This document shows positions 1-9,089 of a stretch of 64,000 nt of DNA, in pieces. This stretch comes from an uncultured delta proteobacterium. Lineage in GTDB: Bacteria > Desulfobacterota > Desulfovibrionia > Desulfovibrionales > Desulfovibrionaceae. The position numbers and the translations under genes were made by a program. Below the pieces are notes generated by a model, which did no database searches, had not been told where the DNA came from, and saw only the letters and a program-made list of their open reading frames with translations. The DNA lies in assembly GCA_903835685.1 (NCBI GenBank), contig CAILNX010000030.1, positions 62,001-126,000 on the forward strand, given 5' to 3'. Position 1 is the stretch's first letter; the number at the start of each line of letters is the position of its first letter.

Positions 1-2
1 GC

Positions 3-674
3 TGGCTGGCCAAGCTCATGCGGCCCGTGCTGCCCGATCTGCCCGCCAAGGTCCTGCCCAACGGCGTGCCCTGGCCCGGGGTGGACCTACCCGAGCCCAA
101 GACGCCCCGGGCCGAGCTGCGCCGCGCCCTGGGCCTGGACCCGGCGGCCCGGGCCGTGCTCTTCTGCGCCCACGGCGGATTTCAGGCGGCCTACAAGGCC
201 GGGGACCTCTGGCAGACCTATTTTGCGGACATCAAGGCCCTGGAGCCCCGGGCCGTGGCCTTCATGGTCGGGGGCCAGGAGGCCCGGAAGGAGGGGGACA
301 CTGTCTTCTGGCCCTACGTGCCCCAGGAGAAGCTCCTGGACCTCATGCGGGCCGTGGACGTCCTGGCCTACCCCACCCATGCGGACAACCACCCCCTGGT
401 GGTCTTGGAGGCCATGAGCGCCGGGCTGCCGGTGGTGTCCTTCGCCGTAGGCGGCCTGCCCGAGCAGGTGGTCCCGGGCAAGACCGGTCTTCTGGTCCCG
501 CCCGGGGATCATTCGGGCCTGTCCCAGGCCGTGGCCTGGCTCCTGCATAATGATTCCTTGCGCCGGGGCATGTCCCGGGAGTCCCTGGCCTACGGCCGGA
601 CCCGCTTCACGGTCCGCCGCCTGGCCCGGGAGCACCGCAAGATCTACGAGACCTTGGCCAGTCCCCGGGCGTAG
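3..674 (+). CDS. Glycosyltransferase, GT4-type (5' end missing)
   Basis: The reading frame is open from the window edge, so only the C-terminal 223 residues are visible. The segment looks like the nucleotide-sugar-binding half of a GT-B glycosyltransferase: a start-of-domain NGVPW stretch (about residue 24), then a Rossmann-type core, and the donor-site signature VVLEAMSAGLPVVS followed by GGLPEQV near residue 135-155. This is typical of retaining GT4 enzymes that build LPS, capsule or other glycans at the inner face of the membrane. The substrate cannot be read from sequence. Its last 31 bases overlap the convergent transporter gene on the other strand. No start codon or promoter is in view. 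Confidence 0.9.
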   Translation, partial: WLAKLMRPVLPDLPAKVLPNGVPWPGVDLPEPKTPRAELRRALGLDPAARAVLFCAHGGFQAAYKAGDLWQTYFADIKALEPRAVAFMVGGQEARKEGDTVFWPYVPQEKLLDLMRAVDVLAYPTHADNHPLVVLEAMSAGLPVVSFAVGGLPEQVVPGKTGLLVPPGDHSGLSQAVAWLLHNDSLRRGMSRESLAYGRTRFTVRRLAREHRKIYETLASPRA

Positions 675-1636
675 CGTTCGGCCACGATGGAGCAGGCAAA
701 CAGCTGCAACTGGTGGTAGAACATGATGGGCAGCACGATCATGCCCAGGGCCGGGTGCGCGCCGAACAGGAGCTTGGCCATGGGCACGCCCGAGGCCAGG
801 GTCTTCTTGGACCCGCACATGACCGTGGTGATGCGGTCCTCCCGGTCAAATCCCAGGGCCTTGGCCGCCCGGCTGGACAAGAACAGCACCGAGACCAGGA
901 TGACGCTGGTCACGGCCACGGTGAGGGCCAACAGTCCGAGCCCGTAATTGGTCCACAGGCCCGAGCGCACGGAGTCGCAGAACGAGGCGTAGACCAGCAT
1001 GAGGATCACGCACTTGTCAAAGGAGTTGATGTAGCGCTTGTACCGGGCGAACCACTTGCCGAGCAGGGGGCGCACGGCCTGGCCGATGACAAAGGGCAGG
1101 AGCAGCAGGCAGGCGATCTTGAAGATGGCGTTGCCCAGGGACAGGGCCTCGCCGGTTCCGGAGGTCACCAGGCTGATGAAGAAGGGGGTCAGGAACACGC
1201 CCAAAAGGCTGGAGAGCGTGGCGTTGAAGATGGCCCCGGGCACGTTGCCCTTGGCGATGGCGGTCATGGCCACGGACGAGGAGATGGTCGAGGGCAGGGC
1301 GCAGAGGTAGAAGAACCCGAGCATGAGCCCCTGGGGGATCAGGCCGCCCAGGGTGGCGTTCAAGCCCAGCCACAGGAGCGGGAAGAGCCCGAAGGTCAGG
1401 AGCTGGACCACCAAATGCAGCTTCCAGCGGGACATGCCCGACCACATCTGCTCGGTGGACAGGCCCAGGCCGTGGAAGAAGAACACGGCGAAGATGCCGT
1501 AGTCGGACAACTGGTCCGCGTGGATGGTCCCGCCCGTGCGGCCCACCTCGGGAAACAGGGTGGCCAGGGCCACGGCCGAAAGCATCCCGGCCAGAAACCA
1601 ATCCTTGCTCATGCGTGTCAGAATCCTGGAAATCAT
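644..1636 (-). CDS. Bile acid:sodium symporter-like transporter (YfeH/SBF_like type)
   Basis: A 330-aa integral membrane protein with about ten hydrophobic segments. Family hallmarks are visible: an early FFFHGLGLS segment, a conserved SSSVAMTAIAKGN stretch about one third in, and a C-terminal CGSKKTLASGVPMA motif. This matches the SBF-like (PF13593) branch of the bile acid/Na+ symporter superfamily, whose members move organic anions or are uncharacterised. The ATG at 1636 is chosen because GGGGAGGA lies 4-11 bases upstream; more upstream starts in the frame lack a ribosome site and add a non-hydrophobic, low-complexity tail. It is transcribed alone and converges on the glycosyltransferase. 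Substrate is unknown. Confidence 0.88.
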   Translation of the reverse strand: MISRILTRMSKDWFLAGMLSAVALATLFPEVGRTGGTIHADQLSDYGIFAVFFFHGLGLSTEQMWSGMSRWKLHLVVQLLTFGLFPLLWLGLNATLGGLIPQGLMLGFFYLCALPSTISSSVAMTAIAKGNVPGAIFNATLSSLLGVFLTPFFISLVTSGTGEALSLGNAIFKIACLLLLPFVIGQAVRPLLGKWFARYKRYINSFDKCVILMLVYASFCDSVRSGLWTNYGLGLLALTVAVTSVILVSVLFLSSRAAKALGFDREDRITTVMCGSKKTLASGVPMAKLLFGAHPALGMIVLPIMFYHQLQLFACSIVAERYARGLAKVS

Positions 1637-1703
1637 GGGTCCTCCCCGGCCGCGCTCCATGAAAGGCGGCCGTTCTTTTTCTGGGAGATAGGTCCTGGGG
1701 GGC

Positions 1704-1720
1704 TGTGCGTCTATCGCACA
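1704..1720. promoter_or_regulatory. Palindrome upstream of the symporter gene
   Basis: A perfect 6-bp inverted repeat TGTGCG-N5-CGCACA lies about 70 bp upstream of the minus-strand symporter start, beside a TATATC sequence that could be a -10 element. It resembles a regulator operator in size, but no regulator gene is adjacent. Seen in sequence; function inferred. Confidence 0.3.
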
Positions 1721-1810
1721 AACAGCAAGATATAGCGCGAATCGGACAGACCGGCCCTGATCCGGGCTTTTGCACCCGCCCAGAGGGCGGCCCAGGCCGG
1801 GCCCCGGGTT

Positions 1811-1839
1811 TTGACAATGGCCCCCTGATGGTCTAACCA
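1811..1839 (+). promoter_or_regulatory. Possible hisS promoter
   Basis: TTGACA (1811-1816) is followed after 17 bp by TAACCA. The -35 is perfect but the -10 is poor. Just downstream, GGCCCCcT (1819-1826) can pair with AGGGGCC (1858-1864) followed by six T (1865-1870), a terminator-like fold inside the region between this promoter and the hisS start at 1894. Whether it attenuates hisS cannot be told, because the predicted start of transcription falls within the stem. Confidence 0.3.
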
Positions 1840-1893
1840 CGGGCGTTTGAGCCCATGAGGGGCCTTTTTTCCACCTCATCCGCTGGTTGGTGC

Positions 1894-3138
1894 ATGGCTG
1901 ACATCCAAAAAATCAAGGGCTTCGTGGACCTCTTCCCCTCGGAGAGCGACAAATTCACCTTCCTGGAGCAGACCGCGCGCACGGTCTTTTCCCGCTACGG
2001 TTTCGGGGAGTTGCGCACGCCCATCCTGGAGAAGACCGAACTCTTCTGCCGGTCCATCGGCGAGGAGACCGACGTGGTCCAGAAGGAGATGTACACCTTC
2101 CTGGACCGCAAGGACCGCTCCCTGACCATGCGCCCCGAGGCCACGGCCGGGGTGGCCCGGGCCTTCATCGAGTCCGGGCTCTGGCAGCCCGGCCTTATCA
2201 GCCGCCTGTACAGCTTAGGTCCCATGTTCCGCTATGAGCGGCCGCAAAAGGGCCGCCAGCGCCAGTTCCATCAGGTCAATGCCGAATTGATCGGGCCGGT
2301 GGAGCCCCAGGCCGACGCGGAAGTCATCCTCATGCTGGACGCTTTTTTGAAGGCCATCGGCCTGCAAAAGCTCACCGTGGAGTTGAACTCCCTGGGCTGC
2401 CCCGAGTGCCGCCCGGTGTTCAAGCACGCCCTCAAGGAATTTTTCGCGGGCATCGACGCGGCCGGACTGTGCGAGGACTGCCGCCGCCGGGCCGGGACCA
2501 ACCCCCTGCGCGTGCTGGACTGCAAGGTCCCGGGCTGCAAGGCCCTGACCAAGGACGCGCCGTCCATCCTGGACCATCTCTGCGACCACTGCGTGCCCCA
2601 TTTCGAGACGGTGAAGACCGTCCTGACCCGGGCCGGGCTGCCCTTCACCCTGAACCCCCGGCTGGTGCGCGGGCTGGACTACTACCAGCGCACCACCTTT
2701 GAGATCACCAGCGCGGACATCGGGGCCCAGGCCTCCGTGGCTGGCGGCGGCCGCTACGACGGGCTGTTCAAGGCCCTGGGCGGGCCGGACATCCCGGCCG
2801 TGGGATTTGCCTGCGGCATGGAACGCCTGGCCCTGCTTTTGGGCCAGATGGAGCGGCCCAGGCCGGACTTCTTCGTGGCCGTGCTGGACGAGCGGGCCGA
2901 GGATGCGGCCGTGCTCCTGGCCCAGACCCTGCGCGAGGCCGGTTTCAGCGGGGAGGTCTCCTACAAGGCCGGGAGCATGAAGAGCCGCTTGCGCCAGGCG
3001 GACAAGAGCCGGGCGCGCAACGGCCTGATCCTGGGCGAGAGCGAGATTGCGGCCTCCCAGGTGACCATCAAGAACATGACCGTGGCCGGTGAGCAGAAAA
3101 CCGTGCCATGGGCACAAGTTATAGAAAATCTTTACTAA
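1894..3138 (+). CDS. hisS: Histidyl-tRNA synthetase
   Basis: Charges tRNA-His with histidine in the cytosol (class II aminoacyl-tRNA synthetase). At 414 aa it has normal bacterial length. Class II motif 2 is visible as FRYERPQKGRQRQFHQ, the histidine-specific loop as GLDYYQRTTFE, and motif 3 as GFACGMERLALLL. A C-terminal anticodon-binding domain ends with the usual VTIKNM and VPWAQV stretches. The insertion domain carries a set of cysteines (CPEC, CEDC, CDHC). The ATG at 1894 gives the expected N-terminus; an in-frame ATG at 1855 would add 13 unrelated residues. The ribosome site is weak. It is followed after 29 bp by aspS, a common pairing. Confidence 0.98.
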   Translation: MADIQKIKGFVDLFPSESDKFTFLEQTARTVFSRYGFGELRTPILEKTELFCRSIGEETDVVQKEMYTFLDRKDRSLTMRPEATAGVARAFIESGLWQPGLISRLYSLGPMFRYERPQKGRQRQFHQVNAELIGPVEPQADAEVILMLDAFLKAIGLQKLTVELNSLGCPECRPVFKHALKEFFAGIDAAGLCEDCRRRAGTNPLRVLDCKVPGCKALTKDAPSILDHLCDHCVPHFETVKTVLTRAGLPFTLNPRLVRGLDYYQRTTFEITSADIGAQASVAGGGRYDGLFKALGGPDIPAVGFACGMERLALLLGQMERPRPDFFVAVLDERAEDAAVLLAQTLREAGFSGEVSYKAGSMKSRLRQADKSRARNGLILGESEIAASQVTIKNMTVAGEQKTVPWAQVIENLY

Positions 3139-3167
3139 TTCTACCATATTTTGAGAGGAACCCGAGA

Positions 3168-4991
3168 ATGACTGAGCCACTGATCGAGGAACGGGACTAC
3201 GACCAATACCGCACTGTGGAAGACCTGGGCGGCTGGACCCGCACCCATCATCTGGGCGAACTGACCGCCGCCGACGTGGACCGCGAGGTCTGCCTCATGG
3301 GCTGGGTGCAGTTCCGCCGCGACCACGGGGGCCTCATCTTCATCGATCTGCGCGACCGCATGGGCTTGACCCAGATCGTGTTCGGCGCGGACTACGGCCT
3401 GGACGCCCACGAGCGCGCCCACGCCATCCGCTCGGAATACGTGCTGGCCGTCAGGGGCACGGTCAAGGCCCGGCCCGAAGGCATGGCCAATCCGGGCATG
3501 CCCACGGGCCAGATCGAGGTCCAGATCAGCGGGCTGAAATTCCTGGCCCTGTCCAAGACCCCGCCCTTTGAGATCGAGGACCGTTCCGAACCGGCCGAGG
3601 TCCTGCGCCTGAAATACCGCTACCTGGACCTGCGCCGTCCCAAGCTGGCCAAGAATTTCATCCTGCGGCACAAGGCCGCCCAGAGCGTGCGGCGCTATCT
3701 GGACGGCCTGGGCTTCCTGGAGATCGAGACCCCCATCCTGACCAAGAGCACCCCCGAGGGCGCGCGCGACTTCCTGGTGCCCAGCCGCCTGAACCAGGGC
3801 TCCTTCTACGCCCTGCCCCAGTCCCCCCAGCTCTTCAAGCAGCTGCTCATGGTCTCGGGCCTGGAGCGCTACTACCAGATCGTCAAATGCTTCCGCGACG
3901 AGGATTTGCGCGCCGACCGTCAGCCCGAGTTCACCCAGATCGACATCGAGATGAGCTTCGTGGACGAGGAGCAGGTCATGCACATGGCCGAGAACATGGT
4001 CCGCGCCCTGTTCCGCGAGACCATCGGCGTGGACCTGCCCACCGCCTTCCCGCGCATGCCCTTTGCCGAGGCCATCAGGGACTACGGTCTGGACAAGCCC
4101 GACGTGCGCTTCGACTTGAAACTGAAAGACGTCACCGAGGTGGTGCGCGGCTCGGAGTTCAAGCTCTTTGCCAAGGCCGAGCTGGTCAAGGCCCTGCGCG
4201 TTCCGGCCGGAGGCGAGCTCTCCCGCAAGGAGATCGACGACCTCACCGAATTCGTGAAGATTTACGGGGCCACGGGCCTGGCCTGGATCAAGATCAAGGA
4301 GGACGGCGAGTGGCAGTCGCCCATCGCCAAATTCCTGTCCCAGGCCGAGCGCGACGGACTGACCACAATCTGCGGACTCGAGGTCGGGGACATCGTGTTC
4401 TTCCAGGCCGCCAGCCCTGACGTGGTGAACACCGCACTCGGCCAACTGCGGCTCCAACTCGCCGAGCGTTTCGGGCTCATCAAGGACGGGACCTTCGCCC
4501 CCTTGTGGGTCACGGATTTCCCGCTGCTCGAATACGACCCCGAGGACAAGCGCTGGGTGGCCCGCCACCATCCCTTCACCTCGCCCCAGCCCGGCCAGCT
4601 CGACCTGGTGGCCACGGACCCGGGCGCGGCCCTGGCCCGGGCCTATGACCTGGTCTTGAACGGCAGCGAGATCGGCGGCGGCTCCATCCGCAACCATACC
4701 ATGAGCATGCAGCAGGCCATGTTCACGGCCTTAGGCATCGACCAGGCCGAGGCGACCGAGAAATTCGGCTTCCTCCTGGAGGCCCTGGAATTCGGAGCCC
4801 CGCCCCACGGGGGCATTGCCTTTGGATTCGACCGCCTTATCATGATCCTGTGCGGGGCCAAATCCATCCGCGACGTGATCGCCTTCCCCAAGACCCAGAA
4901 GGCCACCTGCCTCATGACCGAGGCCCCGGGCGAGGTGTCCAACCGCCAGTTGCGCGAGTTGGGGATACGGCTGCGGGAAAAGAAGGACTAG
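3168..4991 (+). CDS. aspS: Aspartyl-tRNA synthetase
   Basis: Attaches aspartate to its tRNA. The 607-aa length and the GAD insertion domain (around residues 310-430) mark the bacterial type. The N-terminal OB-fold anticodon-binding domain contains GWVQFRRDHGGLIFIDLRD. The catalytic core has motif 2 FRDEDLRADRQPEFTQID and motif 3 GIAFGFDRLIMILCGA. Many organisms with this enzyme type also charge tRNA-Asn, but discrimination cannot be decided from what is visible here. The start at 3168 is preceded by GAGAGGA; an in-frame ATG at 3108 lies inside hisS and adds 20 unlikely residues. Cotranscribed with hisS and probably with the downstream def-fmt genes (62-bp gap). Confidence 0.98.
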   Translation: MTEPLIEERDYDQYRTVEDLGGWTRTHHLGELTAADVDREVCLMGWVQFRRDHGGLIFIDLRDRMGLTQIVFGADYGLDAHERAHAIRSEYVLAVRGTVKARPEGMANPGMPTGQIEVQISGLKFLALSKTPPFEIEDRSEPAEVLRLKYRYLDLRRPKLAKNFILRHKAAQSVRRYLDGLGFLEIETPILTKSTPEGARDFLVPSRLNQGSFYALPQSPQLFKQLLMVSGLERYYQIVKCFRDEDLRADRQPEFTQIDIEMSFVDEEQVMHMAENMVRALFRETIGVDLPTAFPRMPFAEAIRDYGLDKPDVRFDLKLKDVTEVVRGSEFKLFAKAELVKALRVPAGGELSRKEIDDLTEFVKIYGATGLAWIKIKEDGEWQSPIAKFLSQAERDGLTTICGLEVGDIVFFQAASPDVVNTALGQLRLQLAERFGLIKDGTFAPLWVTDFPLLEYDPEDKRWVARHHPFTSPQPGQLDLVATDPGAALARAYDLVLNGSEIGGGSIRNHTMSMQQAMFTALGIDQAEATEKFGFLLEALEFGAPPHGGIAFGFDRLIMILCGAKSIRDVIAFPKTQKATCLMTEAPGEVSNRQLRELGIRLREKKD

Positions 4992-5053
4992 AGGCCCCCT
5001 GGCATTGACCACAGCAAGGCCCCGGAAGGTGGCCTGAAGAACGAGATTGACCC

Positions 5054-5551
5054 ATGGTCCTGAATATTCTGCATTATCCTGACCCGATCCTGGCCCAGAA
5101 GGCCAAGCCCGTGGACAAGCTGACCCCGGAGCTCAGAGCCCTCATCGGGGACATGGTGGAGACCATGTACGAGAAGGAGGGCGTGGGCCTGGCCGCGCCC
5201 CAGGTGGGCCATTCCGTGCGGCTCATCTGCCTGGACCCCACCGGCCCCAAGGAGCGCACCAACCTCATGGTGGTCTTCAACCCGGAGATCGTGGCCCGGG
5301 AAGGGTTTGTGGAGGACGAGGAACGCTGTTTGAGCGTGGCCGAGACCAGTTGCAAGATCATCCGCAGCGACAAGATCACCGTGCGCGGCCTGGACCAGAC
5401 CCTGGCCCCGGTGCGGTACGAATGCGACGGGTATCTGTCCCGGGTCTTCCAGCACGAGATCGACCATCTGGACGGCAAGACCATCGTGGACCATATGAGC
5501 CGCTTGAAGCGCACCATGTACGAAAAAAAAATAAAGAAATGGCAGATATAG
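5054..5551 (+). CDS. def: Peptide deformylase
   Basis: Removes the formyl group from the N-terminal methionine of nascent proteins, using a metal bound by one Cys and two His. Three family motifs are present: GVGLAAPQVG (motif 1), EERCLSV (motif 2, metal-binding Cys) and HEIDHLDG (motif 3, catalytic Glu between two His). Motif 2 is normally EGCLS; here the Gly position holds Arg, a conspicuous but probably tolerated change. Length 165 aa is standard. It overlaps the start of fmt by 13 bases, so the deformylase and the formyltransferase that creates its substrate are translationally linked. Confidence 0.97.
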   Translation: MVLNILHYPDPILAQKAKPVDKLTPELRALIGDMVETMYEKEGVGLAAPQVGHSVRLICLDPTGPKERTNLMVVFNPEIVAREGFVEDEERCLSVAETSCKIIRSDKITVRGLDQTLAPVRYECDGYLSRVFQHEIDHLDGKTIVDHMSRLKRTMYEKKIKKWQI

Positions 5552-6513
5552 GCGCACCACCCCTGAACATCGTGTTCATGGGCACCCCGGACTTCGCGGC
5601 CACCATCCTCAAAGGCCTTCTGGCCTGGGAGGGAAGCAAGGTCACGGCCGTGTACACCCAGCCCGACCGGCCCAGCGGACGCGGCCTGGCCACCAAGCCC
5701 TCGCCGGTCAAGGCCCTGGCCTTGGCGCAGCATCTGCCCGTGCTCCAGCCCCTGAATTTCAAGGACCCGGCCGAGGTGGCCCGCCTGGCGGAGCTGGCCC
5801 CCGACGTGCTGGTGGTGGCCGCCTACGGGCTCATCCTGCCCCAGTCCGTGCTGGACGTGCCCCGGCTCGGCCCCTACAACGTGCACGCCTCGCTCCTGCC
5901 CAAATACCGGGGCGCGGCCCCCATCCAGCGGGCCATCCAGAACAACGAGCGCACCACGGGCGTGTCCATCATGTGCATGGAGGCGGGCCTGGACACCGGG
6001 CCGGTGGTGCTCCAGCGGGCCATGGTCATCGGAGCGGACCAGGACGCCGGGAGCCTGCACGACGATCTGGCCGAGCTTGGCGCGCACATGATGGTGGACG
6101 CCCTGGTCCGCCTGAGCCAGGGCCGCCTGGGCCTCTTCCCCCAGGACGGGGCCCAGGTCACCTACGCCCCCAAGCTCAGCAAAAACGAAGGGTTGATCGA
6201 TTTTGCCAAACCCGCACAATTGGTGCATAGTCACATCCGGGCCATGCATCCCTGGCCGGGCGCGGCCTTTGACTGGACCCACGCGTCCAGGAAACTGCGC
6301 CTGATCCTGTCGCCCGGGAGCATCGGCGGGGTCCTGCCGCCGGAGACCCGGCCCGGAACCGTGCTGGGCCTTCAAGGCCAGGCCCTGGCCATCGCCTGCG
6401 CGGACCTGGCCTATCTGGTGCGCGCTGTAAAGCCAGAGGGCAAAAAGACCATGACCGCCCAGGAATTCGCCAACGGCTATTTGCGCCTGCCCGAGACCCC
6501 GGCGGCGTCCTGA
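5539..6513 (+). CDS. fmt: Methionyl-tRNA formyltransferase
   Basis: Formylates initiator Met-tRNA using 10-formyltetrahydrofolate. The 324-aa protein begins with the family stretch IVFMGTPDFAA, carries the folate-binding and catalytic segment NVHASLLPKYRGAAPIQ (Asn and His) followed by GLDTGP with the catalytic Asp, and has a C-terminal tRNA-binding domain after about residue 210. The ATG at 5539 lies inside the end of def; the upstream reading frame continues into def but the family N-terminus fits this start. Next gene begins 12 bp after its stop. Confidence 0.97.
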   Translation: MADIGAPPLNIVFMGTPDFAATILKGLLAWEGSKVTAVYTQPDRPSGRGLATKPSPVKALALAQHLPVLQPLNFKDPAEVARLAELAPDVLVVAAYGLILPQSVLDVPRLGPYNVHASLLPKYRGAAPIQRAIQNNERTTGVSIMCMEAGLDTGPVVLQRAMVIGADQDAGSLHDDLAELGAHMMVDALVRLSQGRLGLFPQDGAQVTYAPKLSKNEGLIDFAKPAQLVHSHIRAMHPWPGAAFDWTHASRKLRLILSPGSIGGVLPPETRPGTVLGLQGQALAIACADLAYLVRAVKPEGKKTMTAQEFANGYLRLPETPAAS

Positions 6514-6525
6514 TTCGGAGAGTCC

Positions 6526-7464
6526 ATGTCCGAGAACGATAAAGAACCCAACCTCGACCACATTGACGAGGACGCCAGCGGCCGGGTGGCCCGCAAGCGC
6601 CTGTTCATCGGGCTGACCTGCGCCACGGCCCTGTTCCTGGTGGCCTGCCTGGTCCTTCTGTGGGTCATCCCCTACTACGGGCTGACCAACATCCACCCCT
6701 GGGCCCCGGCCCTGTTCGGGGCTTTTGTGGGGGTGCTCATCCTGGCCGTGGGCTGGTCCTTCGGCGGGCTCATCCTGAACATCCTGCTGGGCCGCTCGGT
6801 GCTCTACTCCGGCCGCATCCGGGGCCTGACCATCAAGCTCTTCCTGCCACTCATGACCCTGCTGGGCCGGGCCCTGGGCATCTCCAAGAAGGACATCCGG
6901 GCCTCGTTCATCAATGTGAACAACGAACTCGTCCTCTCGGAAGCCAAGACCTATCCGCCGGAGAAGATCCTCCTGCTCATGCCCCACTGCCTCCAGATGA
7001 GCCGCTGCGACATGCGCCTGACCTACGACATCAACAACTGCAAGCGCTGCGGGATGTGCCCCATCAAGGGCCTCCTGGAGATCACCGAAATCTACGGGGT
7101 GCACCTGGCCATCGCCACGGGCGGCACCATCGCCCGGCGCATCGTGGTCCAGAAGCGGCCCAAGCTCATCGTGGCCGTGGCCTGCGAGCGGGACCTGGCC
7201 GAGGGCATCCAGGACACCTACCCCCTGCCGGTCTTCGGCGTGCTCAACGAGCGGCCCCACGGCCCCTGCCTGGACACCACCGTATCCCGGGAGAGCGTGG
7301 AGGCGGCCCTGGAACGCTTCATCGACCCCTCCTTCCAGGCCCAGATACAGGAACGCAAGGTCCAGGCCGCCCGCAAGCCCAAGAAGCCCCGGCTCAAGCC
7401 CCTGGACATCACGCCTGATCCGGCCCCTGCGGCCGAACCGGCCCAGGCCCGGTCCGAGGCCTAG
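6526..7464 (+). CDS. DUF116 family membrane protein
   Basis: A 312-aa protein of the DUF116 family (PF01976), whose biochemical role is unknown. Two hydrophobic helices occupy roughly residues 25-50 and 60-85, placing the rest in the cytoplasm. The conserved domain is cysteine-rich: PHCLQ, NNCKRCGMCPI, VACERDL and GPC suggest binding of a metal or Fe-S cluster. The C-terminus (from about 285) is a Lys/Pro/Ala-rich tail. A GGAGAG site precedes the ATG. In related organisms this family often sits beside fmt and an rRNA methyltransferase gene, as here, so a link to translation is suggested by context only. Confidence 0.85.
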   Translation: MSENDKEPNLDHIDEDASGRVARKRLFIGLTCATALFLVACLVLLWVIPYYGLTNIHPWAPALFGAFVGVLILAVGWSFGGLILNILLGRSVLYSGRIRGLTIKLFLPLMTLLGRALGISKKDIRASFINVNNELVLSEAKTYPPEKILLLMPHCLQMSRCDMRLTYDINNCKRCGMCPIKGLLEITEIYGVHLAIATGGTIARRIVVQKRPKLIVAVACERDLAEGIQDTYPLPVFGVLNERPHGPCLDTTVSRESVEAALERFIDPSFQAQIQERKVQAARKPKKPRLKPLDITPDPAPAAEPAQARSEA

Positions 7465-7509
7465 CTGTCGCGAACGCCAGACCCATACCGAGCTCATGGA
7501 GCAAGAATG

Positions 7510-7538
7510 AAGAATAAGAATAATTTTTTCTTATTCTT
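7510..7538 (+). repeat. A+T-rich hairpin element 1 (probable 3' terminator)
   Basis: Perfect 11-bp inverted repeat AAGAATAAGAA / TTCTTATTCTT with a 7-base loop, 46 bp after the DUF116 stop. It is nearly identical to the element after rex (17816-17844). Very low GC stands out against GC-rich genes. Probably ends the preceding transcript; see the findings on this repeat family. Confidence 0.7.
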
Positions 7539-7573
7539 ACGTCTTGTTGGGGTTCTTTTCCACGCCACGTGCC

Positions 7574-9007
7574 ATGACTGAAGACAAGACCACAAAAGGC
7601 CACAAAAAGGCCTCCACGGATTCGCGACCGCCCGGGAACAAGGCTGCGGCCACCCCTCCAGCCCGACGACTGGCCCTGCGCGTCCTGGCCCTGACCCTGG
7701 ACAAGGGCATGGACCTCCAGGCCGCCCTGGATCAGACCCTGAATCAATCCCAGGCCAAGGCCCAGCGCCAGGACCAGGCCCCGCCAGACCCCCGCGACGC
7801 GGCCCTGGCCACGGAACTCTCCTACGGATTCCTGCGCCTCAAAGGCCGGGTGGAGTTCGTGCTCTCGCTTTTCCTGAAAGACGCGGCCCGGCTCCATCCG
7901 GCCATCCGCCGGGCCATGGCCCTGGCGGCCCACGAGATTATGCACCTGGACTTTGTCCCGGCTCGGGCCTCGGTGCACTGGGCCGTGGACCTGGCCAAGT
8001 CCCTGGCCGGGCCGCGCCTGGGGGGCCTGGTCAACGCGGTGCTGCACAAGGTGGCTGACCTCGGCCCGGCCGCCCTGGACCCGGGCCTGTACCGCAAGGA
8101 CCAATGCCCCACCGCGAAATATTTCAGCCGCTACTACTCCTGTCCGGAATGGATCGTGGACCTCTGGGTGAGCACCCTGGGCGAGGAAGGGGCCGAAGCC
8201 TGCCTCAAGGCCCAGATTCAGGCCCCTCCCCTGGGTTTGTGGGTGCCTTCGACCGGAGCCGAGGCCGACGCCCTCCTGGAGCGCCTGGCCGCCCGGCCGG
8301 ACTGCCTGGTCCGCCAGGGCCGGGGCCTGGCCTTTGCGGCCGGAACGAGTCTGGACGACCTGGGCCTGAGCGGGACCGATGTCGCCCAGGGCCGCGTCCT
8401 GCGCCAGAGCCTGGCCGCCCAGGAGGCCCTCTTGTCCTTCGGGCCAGAGATTTTCGCCGGTCCTGGCCCGGTCTGGGACTGCTGCGCGGGCCGGGGAAAC
8501 AAGACCCGGCACATCCTGGCCCTGGCCAAAGGGCCGGTCCTGGCCAGCGACGTGCACGCCGGGCGGCTCAAGGTCTTGCGGCAGGACCTGGGCCAGGCCG
8601 AAAACCTCCTGGTCTTCCGCGCCCGGGCCGACATGCCCGCGCCCCTGGCCGCCCACCTGGCCGCCTCCCAGGCAAAGGCGCCCGGCCTCATCGTGGTGGA
8701 CGCGCCCTGCACCGGCCTGGGGGTGCTCTCCCGGCGGCCGGACAGCAAATGGAAACGCACCCCGGAGGACGCCGACACCCTGGCCCGGCTCCAGGCCCAC
8801 GTCCTGCACGAGACCTTTGCCGCCCTGGCCCCGGGCGGGCGGCTCCTGTACCTCACCTGCACCCTGAACCCGGCCGAGAATCAGGACCAGGTCCAGGCCC
8901 TGCTAGCCCAGGTCCCGGGCGCGCATCTGGCCGGCCAGTGGTCCACGCCCCTGGATTCGCCCTTGCGGGAGTTCTTTTTCACCGCCCTGGTGGAAAAGGG
9001 CCGCTGA
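7574..9007 (+). CDS. rsmB: RsmB-like 16S rRNA (cytosine-C5) methyltransferase
   Basis: 477 aa. An N-terminal NusB-like RNA-binding domain (about residues 30-165, with the LSYGFLRLKGRVEF stretch) is fused to an S-adenosylmethionine-dependent m5C methyltransferase domain. The SAM site is WDCCAGRGNKT; the two catalytic cysteines are in DAPCTGLG and LTCTLNPAENQ. This architecture matches RsmB, which methylates C967 of 16S rRNA; the exact target base is inferred from family. The ATG at 7574 is chosen over a TTG 30 bp upstream, although neither has a clear ribosome site. The Lys/Thr-rich first 25 residues are not part of the fold. Confidence 0.9.
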   Translation: MTEDKTTKGHKKASTDSRPPGNKAAATPPARRLALRVLALTLDKGMDLQAALDQTLNQSQAKAQRQDQAPPDPRDAALATELSYGFLRLKGRVEFVLSLFLKDAARLHPAIRRAMALAAHEIMHLDFVPARASVHWAVDLAKSLAGPRLGGLVNAVLHKVADLGPAALDPGLYRKDQCPTAKYFSRYYSCPEWIVDLWVSTLGEEGAEACLKAQIQAPPLGLWVPSTGAEADALLERLAARPDCLVRQGRGLAFAAGTSLDDLGLSGTDVAQGRVLRQSLAAQEALLSFGPEIFAGPGPVWDCCAGRGNKTRHILALAKGPVLASDVHAGRLKVLRQDLGQAENLLVFRARADMPAPLAAHLAASQAKAPGLIVVDAPCTGLGVLSRRPDSKWKRTPEDADTLARLQAHVLHETFAALAPGGRLLYLTCTLNPAENQDQVQALLAQVPGAHLAGQWSTPLDSPLREFFFTALVEKGR

Positions 9008-9089
9008 AAAGCGGTTGCGAAAACCCAGGCCCCAGGGCTAAATTCCATCCCGCCACTACTTTTAGCCCCTTCGGCCCATCGGAGCATCC

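Noticed and set aside
1819-1870. T-box or amino-acid attenuator in front of hisS
   Set aside because: A stem with a T run exists, but no T-box sequence, no His-rich leader peptide, and the predicted start of transcription lies inside the stem.
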